A stretch of 63,606 nt of DNA from an uncultured Eubacteriales bacterium (GTDB lineage Bacteria; Bacillota; Clostridia; Oscillospirales; CAG-382): the NCBI GenBank assembly GCA_900548115.1, contig URJL01000008.1, positions 1-63,606 of the forward strand, written 5' to 3'. Both the position numbers and the translations under genes were made by a program. Shown here piece after piece: positions 16,302 to 24,495 of this stretch. The notes beneath the pieces were generated by a model. It did no database searches, was not told where the DNA came from, and worked only from the letters and a program-made list of their open reading frames with translations. Numbering within the stretch: the stretch's first letter is position 1; each line of letters starts with the position of its first letter.

Positions 16302-17840
16302 TCAATTCGTGAATTGTTTTAACATGAAGGCGGAGAACGGCGAAAGGTTTTGCGCGTAGAGATACGAGAAATTCACATCGTTTTCCATGACCGAGGACAG
16401 AAGCTCGTACGATGCGATCGAAAAATCGGGGAATCCCGCGCCGAAAGTGTAGGCAATGTCGTATACGCGGTTTTCCAAAATTGCCGACAGCATGGCGGCA
16501 GAGGTGTTGTCGCGCAGATAATAATATGTCCACGCATTTTTTACGGTCTGTTCTCCGTAAGACGCTTCATAGGCGTAGATCGCCGACAAAACGCGCCCGC
16601 AAAGGTCGGAATCGCGCACGCCGTAAGGCACGCTGTAGCCGCACGCCGCCGACGGATCGACAAGACTTTTATACGTATCGCCCGCAAAGCGCACGGGCAT
16701 GGGCAAAATGCCCCAGTCGACCTCGGAATAAGCAAGGGTCGCGGCATACGTCAGCGGTCCCATAAAATAGGCAAGCCGCCCTTCGTTGAACGCCGCAAGC
16801 GCGTCGTTTCCGGGGTTGCGCGACGGATAAAGCGCCGATTCGCCCACGCACAGGCGACGCAGAATCGAGACATAATCGTCGGCGTCGGAAATATTATAAT
16901 CCATCGCATAAAGCCCGTCTTCGTCGCGCGTGAAATAATGCTTTCCGAAGGAGGCAAACGCAGCCTTGCAAAGCGAAGTCGTATTCATCGCGGCACTGTA
17001 GCCGAAACGGTCGACAGAACCGCTTATGCGGCGATTTCCGTCAAGATCGCTCACTGCTTCTTCGGCGGTCAAAAGAAGCATATCCCACGTAAACCCGCCG
17101 TCCTTTACAAGCGACGCGGGATCATAACCGAGCGACGAAAGAAGCGACTTATTGTAAAAAACGCACCACGCCGCGCGCTGATCGAAAGCGGCGTCGCCGT
17201 AGATCGAATACGCCGTGTCCGAGACGGTCAGATCGCGCTGTGCCTCGGGTTCGGCATACGGCGCGTCATAGCGGAAAAACGGCACGGAATACAGATTCAT
17301 CAAAAGCCCGCGTCCCGCATATGTCGCATTTGCCTCCATCGGCGCATATAAAAGATCGGCATACGGCGCGTCGGCGCTTTGTGCCTGAAGCCCTAACTGA
17401 ATTTCGGCGTCGCCCGCCGACAGAACCTTTATTTTGATATTAAATTTTTCCTCGATCGCGCGGTTGCGGCGATAAAGATACTTTCCGATAATGCCGCTTT
17501 CCGACTCGCTTTCGACAAACTGCTCGTCGGTCGTGACGATCAAAAATTCCCGCCCGCCGTAATCGACCGACGGAAGCGCGGCAAAATAATCTTCGCGCGA
17601 AGCGTCCGCGCCGTCGGGCTTTTCGGGCTGTGCCGTCGTTTCGACGGTCGTATCGGGCGCGGAAAGAGAACCCGTCTCATCCTCCGAGACGTTTTCATTC
17701 CCGTTCCCGCTTGCGTTCTCCCGCTCGGGAAGCCCGACCCGAAAGGTACAGCCCGATAAAAGAAAAGAAAGCAAAAACAGTGTGAGCGCCGCAAAAAGCG
17801 GCGCTTTTTTCTTGATTTTTTTCCGTGCAAAGATGCGCAA
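16302..17840 (-). CDS. Extracellular solute-binding lipoprotein (ABC importer type)
   Basis: 512 aa, TTG start at 17840 with AAGGAG eight bases upstream. The N-terminus has a basic stretch, a hydrophobic core and lipobox LLSGC (Cys near residue 31), then a Gly/Asn/Ser/Glu-rich linker. The mature part has the layout of family 1 carbohydrate-type binding proteins, including a middle region with WDMLLLTAEEAV and AFNEGRLAYFMGP, which is the usual 'insufficient reading of large substrate cleft' segment. It captures a solute, probably a sugar, at the membrane. No permease or ATPase gene is nearby, so its partner transporter is elsewhere or absent. It is the last gene of a minus-strand run after rpiB. 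Confidence 0.82.
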   Translation of the reverse strand: MRIFARKKIKKKAPLFAALTLFLLSFLLSGCTFRVGLPERENASGNGNENVSEDETGSLSAPDTTVETTAQPEKPDGADASREDYFAALPSVDYGGREFLIVTTDEQFVESESESGIIGKYLYRRNRAIEEKFNIKIKVLSAGDAEIQLGLQAQSADAPYADLLYAPMEANATYAGRGLLMNLYSVPFFRYDAPYAEPEAQRDLTVSDTAYSIYGDAAFDQRAAWCVFYNKSLLSSLGYDPASLVKDGGFTWDMLLLTAEEAVSDLDGNRRISGSVDRFGYSAAMNTTSLCKAAFASFGKHYFTRDEDGLYAMDYNISDADDYVSILRRLCVGESALYPSRNPGNDALAAFNEGRLAYFMGPLTYAATLAYSEVDWGILPMPVRFAGDTYKSLVDPSAACGYSVPYGVRDSDLCGRVLSAIYAYEASYGEQTVKNAWTYYYLRDNTSAAMLSAILENRVYDIAYTFGAGFPDFSIASYELLSSVMENDVNFSYLYAQNLSPFSAFMLKQFTN

Positions 17841-17894
17841 AGAGACCGCTCCTTCCGTTTTCGACTTTTATTTGATCTCGCTTGAAAAAGACGG

Positions 17895-18347
17895 TTACTG
17901 AACCGACTTTCCGTTTTCCAGCGCGGTGATCAGCTCCACTCTGCCCGCGTGGCGGCCGCCCTCAAACTCCGCCTCCAAAAAGGCGTCGGCCAGCATTTTG
18001 GCAGTCTCAATTCCGATGACCCGCGCGCCGAAGCACAGGACGTTGCTGTTGTTGTGCATTCGGGTAAGCTTTGCGCTGTATACCTCGCTGACCGCCGCGG
18101 CGCGGATTCCGCGGATCTTGTTGGCGGCGATTGACATACCGATGCCGGTGCCGCAGATCAAAATGCCCAAAGCGCCCTCGTGCGCAAGAACCTCGCGGCA
18201 GACGCGCTCGGCGCTGACGGGATAATCGATCTTTTCGCCGGTGTGAATGCCGAGATCGGTCACATCGTAACCTTTTTCGGTAAGGTAAGCGGCAATTTCA
18301 TCCTTCATATCAATGGCGGCATGGTCACAGGCAATGTAAAGCTTCAT
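17895..18347 (-). CDS. rpiB: Ribose-5-phosphate isomerase B
   Basis: 150 aa, ATG preceded by GAGGAAC. Interconverts ribose-5-phosphate and ribulose-5-phosphate in the pentose phosphate pathway. Visible family features: N-terminal IACDHAA (residues 5-11), CGTGIGMSIAANK around residues 65-77 with the catalytic Cys, and NNSNVLCFGARVIG around 98-111. Length matches the family. It lies between scpB and a sugar-binding-type lipoprotein on the same strand. Confidence 0.95.
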   Translation of the reverse strand: MKLYIACDHAAIDMKDEIAAYLTEKGYDVTDLGIHTGEKIDYPVSAERVCREVLAHEGALGILICGTGIGMSIAANKIRGIRAAAVSEVYSAKLTRMHNNSNVLCFGARVIGIETAKMLADAFLEAEFEGGRHAGRVELITALENGKSVQ

Positions 18348-18380
18348 TTTTGTTCCTCTTTCTTTTTTGGTTTTTCATTT

Positions 18381-19184
18381 TTATTTGTTTTCGTTTTGGT
18401 CGGAATAGGCCTCGCAGTCGGCAAAAAGCTCGTCGGGCGAGGGAGAAACGATGTCCGAAAGAGCAATTTGCGGCGCATTGTCGTCGTTTTCCGAAAGAGT
18501 GCCCTCTTTGGGCGGCGCAATAAAGGTCGAGGACGGGTCGGCTCCCTCGGTGTTTTCCGCGCTTTCGTCGGAAAGCCTGCCGTCGCCGATGTCCATTTTC
18601 AGCTGTTCGCCGTCCTTTAAGAAAGCGCGCCGAATTTCTTCAAGCTCGGGAAGATCGCCCAGTTCTTCGATCGACGAAAGCCCAAAAGTGCGAAGAAAAG
18701 CAGCGGTCGTGCCGTACAGGATCGGGTGCCCCGGTGCGTCCAGCCGCCCGACCTCCTCGATCAGCCCCTTTTCGGCAAGCGACGAGGTGACGGAGGGAGA
18801 TTCAACCCCGCGCACCTTGTCGATAAAAGCGCGGGTGACAGGCTGATTGTAGGCGACGACCGCCAAAACCTCAAGCGCCGCGCGCGAAAGCGGCTGATTT
18901 TTGCGAAGCTCGAGCGCGGTGCGCACGAGCTCGCCGTATTCGCTTTTGGTGACAAGTTGGGCGCCGTCGGCATATAAAACGACCTCGACCGCACCGGTGC
19001 GTGCGTCGTACTCCTCCTTCAGCGCACGAAGCGCCGGCGGAATATCCTTGGCGGAAACGCCGATCGAAGCCGCAAGGCGCTCGTTTGTGACCGCGCTTCC
19101 GCAGGCAAACAATATTGCTTCACAGGCGCGCTTTACGAAATCAAGGTCGGTATTCGGTTGATTTGAAAGAACCGTATCGCTCAT
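18381..19184 (-). CDS. scpB: Segregation and condensation protein B
   Basis: 267 aa, ATG with GGAG upstream. ScpB binds ScpA to complete the SMC condensin complex that compacts and separates chromosomes. Two winged-helix domains are visible in residues 15-180, including the family segment VLAVVAYNQPVTRAFID and LYGTTAAFLRTFGL. The last 70-80 residues are an acidic, Ser/Asp-rich tail beyond the normal core. scpA is on the same strand but 10 kb away, whereas the two usually adjoin in Bacillota. Confidence 0.95.
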   Translation of the reverse strand: MSDTVLSNQPNTDLDFVKRACEAILFACGSAVTNERLAASIGVSAKDIPPALRALKEEYDARTGAVEVVLYADGAQLVTKSEYGELVRTALELRKNQPLSRAALEVLAVVAYNQPVTRAFIDKVRGVESPSVTSSLAEKGLIEEVGRLDAPGHPILYGTTAAFLRTFGLSSIEELGDLPELEEIRRAFLKDGEQLKMDIGDGRLSDESAENTEGADPSSTFIAPPKEGTLSENDDNAPQIALSDIVSPSPDELFADCEAYSDQNENK

Positions 19185-19288
19185 AAATTCTCCATTGTTG
19201 ATATTCTCGGACGTTCGTTTTGCGCGGACTTGTTCGGGGGATGCGACGGGCCGAAAATCTTTCCGCGGACGTTGCCGAAAGGCTTAAC

Positions 19289-20044
19289 TTAATTTCCGTA
19301 AAGCGCAAGCGCCTTTCGCAGGCTTTCCTCCGCTTCTTCGGTCGGCGAATATTCAAGTCCGCAATATCCCGTATATCCCGCACGGTCGGCGGCGGCAAAA
19401 ATGTTGCGGTAATCGCTCTCGCCGTTTTGCAATTCATGCCGCCCGGGGTGTCCCGCCGCATGAAGATGGGCGATATAGCGAAGGTTTTCCGTAAGATTCG
19501 GAATGATGTTTCCCTCGGTGATTTGCTGATGATAAATATCAAAAACCACGCGCACGAGCGGATGATCTACCTCGCGGATGATCTCGAACGCTTCGTCCGA
19601 GGTCGAAAGATAATAACCCGGGTGATCGACGTGCTTGTTTAGCGGCTCGATCATGAGCGTTATGCCGTACTCCTCCAGAATCGGGATCGAACGGCGCAAT
19701 CCCTCGACGATGCTCTCGTGCTGATAGCGGCGCTCTCTGCCGCAGTCGTTTCCGACCTGCGTTATCAGCTTTCCCACGTTCATTTCGTGCGCGGCGCGCA
19801 CGCTTTCCGAAAGTCCCGCAAGAAAACCGTCTCTTCTCTCGGGACGCGTCAGCTCAAAATTCGTCGTACACATGCTGAGCAGGGATACGCCGAATTCTTC
19901 ACAGGTGTTTTTTACTTTTTCGCGGTCAAGCGGCTTCCAAACATACGTCTCCGCCGCGTCAAAGCCGAGCGCCCGCACCTTTCGCAGAGCGTCGCAAAAG
20001 TCCGCATTTCGAAAAAAACAGGGGATCGGAACACAAAAACGCAT
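19289..20044 (-). CDS. Sugar isomerase/epimerase-like TIM barrel (hydroxypyruvate isomerase type)
   Basis: 251 aa, ATG with a strong AAGGAGGAG site. A xylose-isomerase-like TIM barrel: the strand-end residues expected to bind the metal are present as IEPLN (Glu near 149), FDIYHQQ (Asp and His near 183-187), HLHAAGHPGRHE and GLEYSP (Glu near 239). The HAAGHPGRHE segment resembles hydroxypyruvate isomerases (Hyi) and related ketose isomerases. It is in tandem with an MBL-fold hydrolase gene 32 bases upstream, so the two may be co-transcribed. Substrate uncertain. Confidence 0.82.
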   Translation of the reverse strand: MRFCVPIPCFFRNADFCDALRKVRALGFDAAETYVWKPLDREKVKNTCEEFGVSLLSMCTTNFELTRPERRDGFLAGLSESVRAAHEMNVGKLITQVGNDCGRERRYQHESIVEGLRRSIPILEEYGITLMIEPLNKHVDHPGYYLSTSDEAFEIIREVDHPLVRVVFDIYHQQITEGNIIPNLTENLRYIAHLHAAGHPGRHELQNGESDYRNIFAAADRAGYTGYCGLEYSPTEEAEESLRKALALYGN

Positions 20045-20076
20045 AATTTCTCCTCCTTATGGTGCCGATGCGGAGC

Positions 20077-20916
20077 TTAAAACTCCACCGTCATGCCGTC
20101 GTACGCCGTGAGAAAGCCTTCTTTTTTCGCAATTTCCGAATATTCGTCGTAGAGCGCGTGCTCGCCGTTGTGGGAGAAATGCGTACAGCAGAAAAGCGTC
20201 TTTTCATCGGCGCAGCCGATCTTCAAAAGGCGATCCCGCAGGTCGATGTTGCGGGCAAGGCACATATGCGAGTCATACCCCATCTCTGCGCGCGCACCGT
20301 CGGTACAATCCGCCGAGACAAAGGTCATCGGAAGCTTTTCGCGCTCCAGAAATTCCCACACCTCGTCAAACAAAGGCCCCGTGTCGTTGCAATAGAAAAG
20401 GCCCTTTTCGCCCTTGCCGATCCAATAAACATACGGAAAAGACTTCGGGTCGTGCCGCGCGGGAAGCGCAACAACATCATAGCCCGCAATGTCGTAATGG
20501 GTGTAGGGCAGAAGCTTGCGGAAATGCACCGTACCGCCCACATCGTCGCCGCGGGGATCGCCTTCGATCTTTGCATAATCGATCGCGCCCGCCGCACCGT
20601 ATACCTCAAGAGCGGGGGCTGAGCCGATGTGAGCAAAGCCGTCGCGCCGCATGGTAAAATCGGCGGAGTACAAATGATCGCTGTGGCTGTGGGTGATGAG
20701 AAGATGCGTAAACGACGCAAGATCCGCACCGTAACGAAGACTGTGACAATACGTATCGGCGGGGAAATCGAGGAGAAGAGTATCGTCCAGTACCGCCTGC
20801 GAACGGGTGCGGACGTTGCGTCCGCCGCGTTCTTTTGCGGCGCGGCAGGTATCGCAATGACAAAACAGCGCCGGAATTCCCTCGGCGGCAGCAGTGCCCC
20901 AATATTGTAATTTCAT
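20077..20916 (-). CDS. MBL-fold hydrolase, PhnP-like (paralogue 1)
   Basis: 279 aa from the ATG at 20916. Metallo-beta-lactamase fold with the metal-binding THSHSDH motif near residues 79-85, later His and Asp ligands (ARHDP and YCNDTGP) and a C-terminal TTHFSHNG-like His. The N-terminus has CHCDTCRAA, a short Cys motif seen in PhnP-type phosphoribosyl cyclic phosphodiesterases, where it binds a structural zinc. The actual substrate is unknown. A second gene of the same build lies at 28673. It has its own promoter and heads a minus-strand run with the isomerase-like gene. Confidence 0.85.
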   Translation of the reverse strand: MKLQYWGTAAAEGIPALFCHCDTCRAAKERGGRNVRTRSQAVLDDTLLLDFPADTYCHSLRYGADLASFTHLLITHSHSDHLYSADFTMRRDGFAHIGSAPALEVYGAAGAIDYAKIEGDPRGDDVGGTVHFRKLLPYTHYDIAGYDVVALPARHDPKSFPYVYWIGKGEKGLFYCNDTGPLFDEVWEFLEREKLPMTFVSADCTDGARAEMGYDSHMCLARNIDLRDRLLKIGCADEKTLFCCTHFSHNGEHALYDEYSEIAKKEGFLTAYDGMTVEF

Positions 20917-20968
20917 AAAACAATCCTCGCAAAGTTCATGATTTCGTCGGGAAATACTTTCCCATAAA

Positions 20969-20997
20969 ACAATACCACATTTTAGGCGATTTGTCAA
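20969..20997 (-). promoter_or_regulatory. Vegetative promoter of the MBL hydrolase gene
   Basis: On the minus strand TTGACA (20992-20997) and TATTGT (20969-20974) are 17 bases apart, about 55 bases ahead of the ATG. Confidence 0.8.
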
Positions 20998-21127
20998 TCA
21001 ATCGGAAAAAAATTGTTCTTTCGGAAAAAAACGCCGCGATTATTTTTTGCACGCGCGCTCAAACTAATTCCGTGACGCGAAAAAAGAAAACAGAAAAAAC
21101 GGCACAAAACACAAAAGGAGAAAAATC

Positions 21128-21301
21128 ATGACGACCAAAGAATTATTATATGTAGAGGACGCACTGTCCCACGCCCGGTTTTGCATTCAGAAATGTACCG
21201 AAACCGCCTCGCAGATCTCCGACGGAGATTTAAAGACCTGCGTTGAAGATATTGCCGAGCAGAACAAGCAGCTTTTCGGCAGTCTTTACGGCTTGCTTTG
21301 A
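21128..21301 (+). CDS. Small CotF-associated protein
   Basis: 57 aa, ATG with AAAGGAG upstream. Begins MTTKELLYVEDALSHARF and ends LFGSLYGLL; helical with two Cys. The N-terminal helix pattern resembles short CotF-like coat proteins that occur in tandem with a longer CotF-domain gene in Clostridia, by memory of such pairs. The next gene starts 33 bases after its stop. Role in the spore coat is inferred from that partner. Confidence 0.75.
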   Translation: MTTKELLYVEDALSHARFCIQKCTETASQISDGDLKTCVEDIAEQNKQLFGSLYGLL

Positions 21302-21333
21302 GCTTAGATATTGATCGGAAAGGGGAAATCAAA

Positions 21334-21582
21334 ATGGATGATAAAAGCTTGATGGAAAATATTTTGCTTTTGGAAAAGGGCGTTTGCGATCTTTACCTTC
21401 ACGGTACAATCGAAGCCGCGACCGACAACGTTCATTCGGCTTTCAGCGCCGCACTGAACCGTTCCTTGACCATGCAGGACACGATATACGACAAAATGGC
21501 ATCCAAGGGCTGGTATCCGACCGAGCAGGCGGAAACGACCAAGGTCAACGCCGTAAAGCAAAAATTTACGTCTCTTTCGTAA
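21334..21582 (+). CDS. CotF-family spore coat-like protein
   Basis: 82 aa, ATG at 21334 with AAGGGGAAA upstream; an earlier in-frame ATG at 21298 overlaps the previous stop and has no site. The sequence MDDKSLMENILLLEKG, SALNRSLTMQDTIYDKM and KGWYPTEQ is characteristic of the Coat_F family, ferritin-like helical proteins of the spore coat. It supports endospore formation by the host. The repeat array of family A palindromes follows within 30 bases. Confidence 0.9.
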   Translation: MDDKSLMENILLLEKGVCDLYLHGTIEAATDNVHSAFSAALNRSLTMQDTIYDKMASKGWYPTEQAETTKVNAVKQKFTSLS

Positions 21583-21608
21583 GCTTTCGCGGCAATACTT
21601 GCCATAAG

Positions 21609-21849
21609 TGTGAAATGGGATTCCGACCATCGGAATCCCATTTCACGGCAACTGCGGCGCCGCTAGGCGCGACCATCGGAATCCTATTTCGCGGCAATAC
21701 TCACCGTAGGTGTGAAATAGCATTCTGACCATCAGAATGCTATTTCACGGCAACTGCGGCGCCGCTAGGCGCGACCATCGGAATCCCACTTCACGGCAAT
21801 ACTCACCGTAGGTGTGAAATAGCATTCTGACCATCAGAATGCTATTTCA
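21609..21849. repeat. Family A palindrome cluster with 102-bp tandem period
   Basis: Three complete palindromes, each with perfect 15-bp arms and an ACCAT loop: 21611-21645, 21713-21747 and 21815-21849. The last two are identical in stem and exactly 102 bases apart. Half arms (near 21670-21692 and 21772-21793) and a GCGGCGCCGC-rich link lie between them. The last arm ends on the stop codon of the DeoR gene. Confidence 0.9.
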
Positions 21850-22566
21850 CGGCAACTGCTCCCCGCAAGGGGTTTCGTCCAAGAGGGCAAAAACTTCGTC
21901 GGTGCGACAGACGTTGTACATATATTTTTGAGATTTTTTGCTGCTGTCGCACAAATAGATCGAGCGCGCCGCATTTTGCATCATCGCCCGTTTTACCTCC
22001 GCCTCCTCGACCGACGAATCGGTGATATAACCGTCGTCCGAATAACCGCGGGTCGAGAAAAAGAACAGATCGGCGTTGATACGGCGGATAAAATTCAGCG
22101 TTTCGGTACCGACGTAGGCGACGGAATGCGCCAAAAGCAAACCGCCCGTGCAATAATTTTTGATATTCTCGCCGCCCAGCCGCAATGAACTTTTCGGGCT
22201 GTTGGTAATGACGATAATGTCGCGGAATTTTTTTAAGTGCGGGATCAGATACGCGGCGGTCGATGAGGCGTCGAGGAACAAAACATCGCCGTTTTGTATA
22301 TACGCGGCGGCTTTTTCGGCAATGATCTTTTTGGAGAGATTGTTCTGCTCCTCCCGCAGAATCAGCGGGATTTCACTCTCGGCGGTCTTGCGCAAAACAA
22401 CGCCGCCGTGGGTACGCAGAACCTTTCCCTGCTTTTCAAGCGCCGTTATATCCCTCCGCACCGTCGGCGGGCTGACGTATAAAAGTCCCGAAAGCCTGTG
22501 TACCGTGGCGCTTCCGTGCGACTCCAAAAAGCGGAGAATTTCTTCTTGCCGTTCCAGATTCAACAT
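21847..22566 (-). CDS. DeoR-family transcriptional regulator
   Basis: 239 aa. The N-terminal winged helix-turn-helix (residues 1-57, with VHRLSGLLYVSPPTVRRDI) is followed by GGVV and a C-terminal sugar-phosphate sensor domain of the DeoR type (about 75-235, with FLDASSTAAYL and ITNSPK). DeoR regulators repress sugar catabolic genes and are released by a phosphorylated sugar. It is divergent from a sugar dehydrogenase and rpe pair, which are its likely targets. The C-terminus is unusual: its final Leu-Pro-stop is encoded by a family A palindrome arm. Confidence 0.9.
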   Translation of the reverse strand: MLNLERQEEILRFLESHGSATVHRLSGLLYVSPPTVRRDITALEKQGKVLRTHGGVVLRKTAESEIPLILREEQNNLSKKIIAEKAAAYIQNGDVLFLDASSTAAYLIPHLKKFRDIIVITNSPKSSLRLGGENIKNYCTGGLLLAHSVAYVGTETLNFIRRINADLFFFSTRGYSDDGYITDSSVEEAEVKRAMMQNAARSIYLCDSSKKSQKYMYNVCRTDEVFALLDETPCGEQLP

Positions 22567-22659
22567 ATCGTTCTTCCCTCTTTTGTATTTTCATTTTCTT
22601 TCTTTTGCTTTCGTTTCGGTTCGCAAATTGCGATTCTTTTGCAAAAAAAGCGCCCTGGA

Positions 22660-22688
22660 TTGTTCTTTTCTTTCGTTTGTGTTATGCT
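22660..22688 (+). promoter_or_regulatory. Promoter of the dehydrogenase-rpe operon
   Basis: TTGTTC (22660-22665) and TATGCT (22683-22688) are 17 bases apart, about 40 bases ahead of the start codon. It faces away from the DeoR gene, whose own promoter must lie in the same 159-bp gap. Confidence 0.6.
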
Positions 22689-22725
22689 ACCATAAAAGAA
22701 AGAAAATGTCAAGGGGCGAAAAACG

Positions 22726-23739
22726 ATGAAAACGATAAAATGCGCCGATCTGCACGCTGTCGGCGATCTGCGTTTTGAAGAAAAGCCTTTTCCGACGCGC
22801 GGAAAGGACGAGGTGCTGCTTCGCGTCAAAAGCTGCGGCATCTGCGGAAGCGATATCGGGCGGGTATACAAGAAGGGTACATATCATTACCCCACGGTGA
22901 TCGGACACGAGTTTTCGGGCGAGATCGCCGACGCGGAGGACAAAGAGCTGATCGACAAGCACGCCGCGGTTTTTCCGCTGCTTCCGTGCTTTTCGTGCGA
23001 AAGCTGTCGGGGCGAGCATTACGCGACCTGCTCGCATTACGATTATTACGGCTCACGGCGCGACGGTGGGATGAGCGAATATATCGCCGTGAAAAAATGG
23101 AATCTGGTTCTTATGCCCGAGGGGCTTTCCTACGATGAGGGCGCAATGTGCGAGCCTGCGTCGGTGGCGCGCCATGCGGCGCTGAAATTGAATATCGGCG
23201 ACGACACGCGCCTTTTGATCGCGGGCGCCGGTCCGATCGGACTGATCGTCGGAAAATGGGCAAAGCTTTTCGGAGCAAAAGAAGTCTGTTTTCACGATAT
23301 CGATCGGAAAAAGCTCGATTTTGCAAAAGAGCTCGGCTTTTCGGAATATACCGGCGAAACGCCGGTCGACCGCTTTTTGGAGGGTACGGGCTGTTCCGAC
23401 GCCTTGAAAGTCTGTCTTGCGGCGGCAAAGCCCGGCGCACGGGGCGTTTTCATGGGAAATCCCGTCGGGGACATGCTTTTGCCGCAGGACACCTATTGGC
23501 AGATCCTGCGCAAGGAACTGAAAATCGAGGGCACATGGAATTCGTCTTACAACGACCGCCAAAACGACTGGAAGGAAAGTCTGCGCGCCATGGCGGACGG
23601 AAGCTTAGACCTGAAGCCGCTGATCACCCACCGCTACCCGCTTTGCGAATGCGAAAGGGCATTCGAGATGATGCGGGACAAAAAGGAATTTTTCGTCAAG
23701 GTCATGCTGACGATGAACCGAGAGGGGGAAACGAAATGA
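22726..23739 (+). CDS. Zinc-dependent polyol dehydrogenase (GatD-like)
   Basis: 337 aa, ATG with AAGGGGCG upstream. Medium-chain zinc dehydrogenase: catalytic-zinc region SCGICGSDIG (about 36-45) and GHEFSGEI (about 61-68), structural zinc Cys cluster in CFSCESCRGEHYATC (about 87-101), and Rossmann motif GAGPIGLIVG (about 167-176). The closest match by eye is galactitol-1-phosphate 5-dehydrogenase and related sugar-phosphate dehydrogenases. It overlaps rpe by four bases (ATGA), so its product is probably a keto-sugar phosphate that feeds the pentose phosphate pathway. Probably controlled by the divergent DeoR protein. Confidence 0.88.
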   Translation: MKTIKCADLHAVGDLRFEEKPFPTRGKDEVLLRVKSCGICGSDIGRVYKKGTYHYPTVIGHEFSGEIADAEDKELIDKHAAVFPLLPCFSCESCRGEHYATCSHYDYYGSRRDGGMSEYIAVKKWNLVLMPEGLSYDEGAMCEPASVARHAALKLNIGDDTRLLIAGAGPIGLIVGKWAKLFGAKEVCFHDIDRKKLDFAKELGFSEYTGETPVDRFLEGTGCSDALKVCLAAAKPGARGVFMGNPVGDMLLPQDTYWQILRKELKIEGTWNSSYNDRQNDWKESLRAMADGSLDLKPLITHRYPLCECERAFEMMRDKKEFFVKVMLTMNREGETK

Positions 23740-24413
23740 CAATCGTACCGAAAAAGAAAATCGCACCGTCGATCATGTGCGTCGATTTTTTCAATTTGGA
23801 TCGGACGATCGAAGAATTTGAAAAGGACGGCGTCGATCTGATCCACGCGGATATTATGGACGGCGCGTTTGTACCGAATTTTACGCTCGGAACCGATTTT
23901 ATCCGTGCGCTGAAAAAAAGGACCTCCCTCCCGATCGATCTTCATTTGATGATAACCGAGCCCGAACAAAAGCTCGATCTGTTTGATTTCGGCGAAAACG
24001 ATATGGTCTCGGTGCATTGCGAATCGACGGCGCATCTTCACAAAGCCGTCGCGGCGATCAAAGAGCGCGGGGCGAAAGCCTTTGCGGCGATCAATCCCGC
24101 AACGCCGACGGGCGCGCTCGAAGCGGTCGCCGAGGATATCGACGGCGTTTTGATCATGACGGTGAACCCCGGCTTTGCGGGGCAGAAATTGATTCCGTCC
24201 ACCTTAAAAAAGATCGAAAAGACGCGGCGTTTTCTGGATTCCGAGGGCTTTTTCGAAAAAGAGATCGAAGTCGACGGCAATGTAAGCTTTGAAAACGCGG
24301 AGATCATGGCAAGGGCGGGCGCAAATATTTTCGTCGCGGGAACGTCGAGCCTGTTCCGAAAAGATCTTTCTTTCGAGGATTCAATCCGAAAAATGCGCGA
24401 AGCGATTCGATGA
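23736..24413 (+). CDS. rpe: Ribulose-phosphate 3-epimerase
   Basis: 225 aa, ATG overlapping the previous stop. Converts ribulose-5-phosphate to xylulose-5-phosphate. Family features: APSIMCVDF near residue 10, HADIMDGAFVPN near 35-46, DLHLMI near 70 and VNPGFAGQ near 146-153. It is fused in operon with a GatD-like dehydrogenase instead of standing in the usual Bacillota place between rsgA and thiN, so this copy may be a catabolic paralogue whose substrate could be a related keto-sugar phosphate. Confidence 0.9.
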   Translation: MTIVPKKKIAPSIMCVDFFNLDRTIEEFEKDGVDLIHADIMDGAFVPNFTLGTDFIRALKKRTSLPIDLHLMITEPEQKLDLFDFGENDMVSVHCESTAHLHKAVAAIKERGAKAFAAINPATPTGALEAVAEDIDGVLIMTVNPGFAGQKLIPSTLKKIEKTRRFLDSEGFFEKEIEVDGNVSFENAEIMARAGANIFVAGTSSLFRKDLSFEDSIRKMREAIR

Positions 24414-24453
24414 TAACACCGCCCGCCGTGTGCGGACGAAGCAAAAGTGCATA

Positions 24454-24485
24454 AAAAAGAGACGACCGAGAGGTCGTCTCTTTTT
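24454..24485. terminator. Bidirectional intrinsic terminator
   Basis: A GAGACGACC stem with its complement around a GAGA loop, flanked by A and T runs. It lies between the convergent ends of rpe (+) and a beta-helix enzyme gene (-). Confidence 0.88.
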
Positions 24486-24495
24486 GTCAAAGCGG

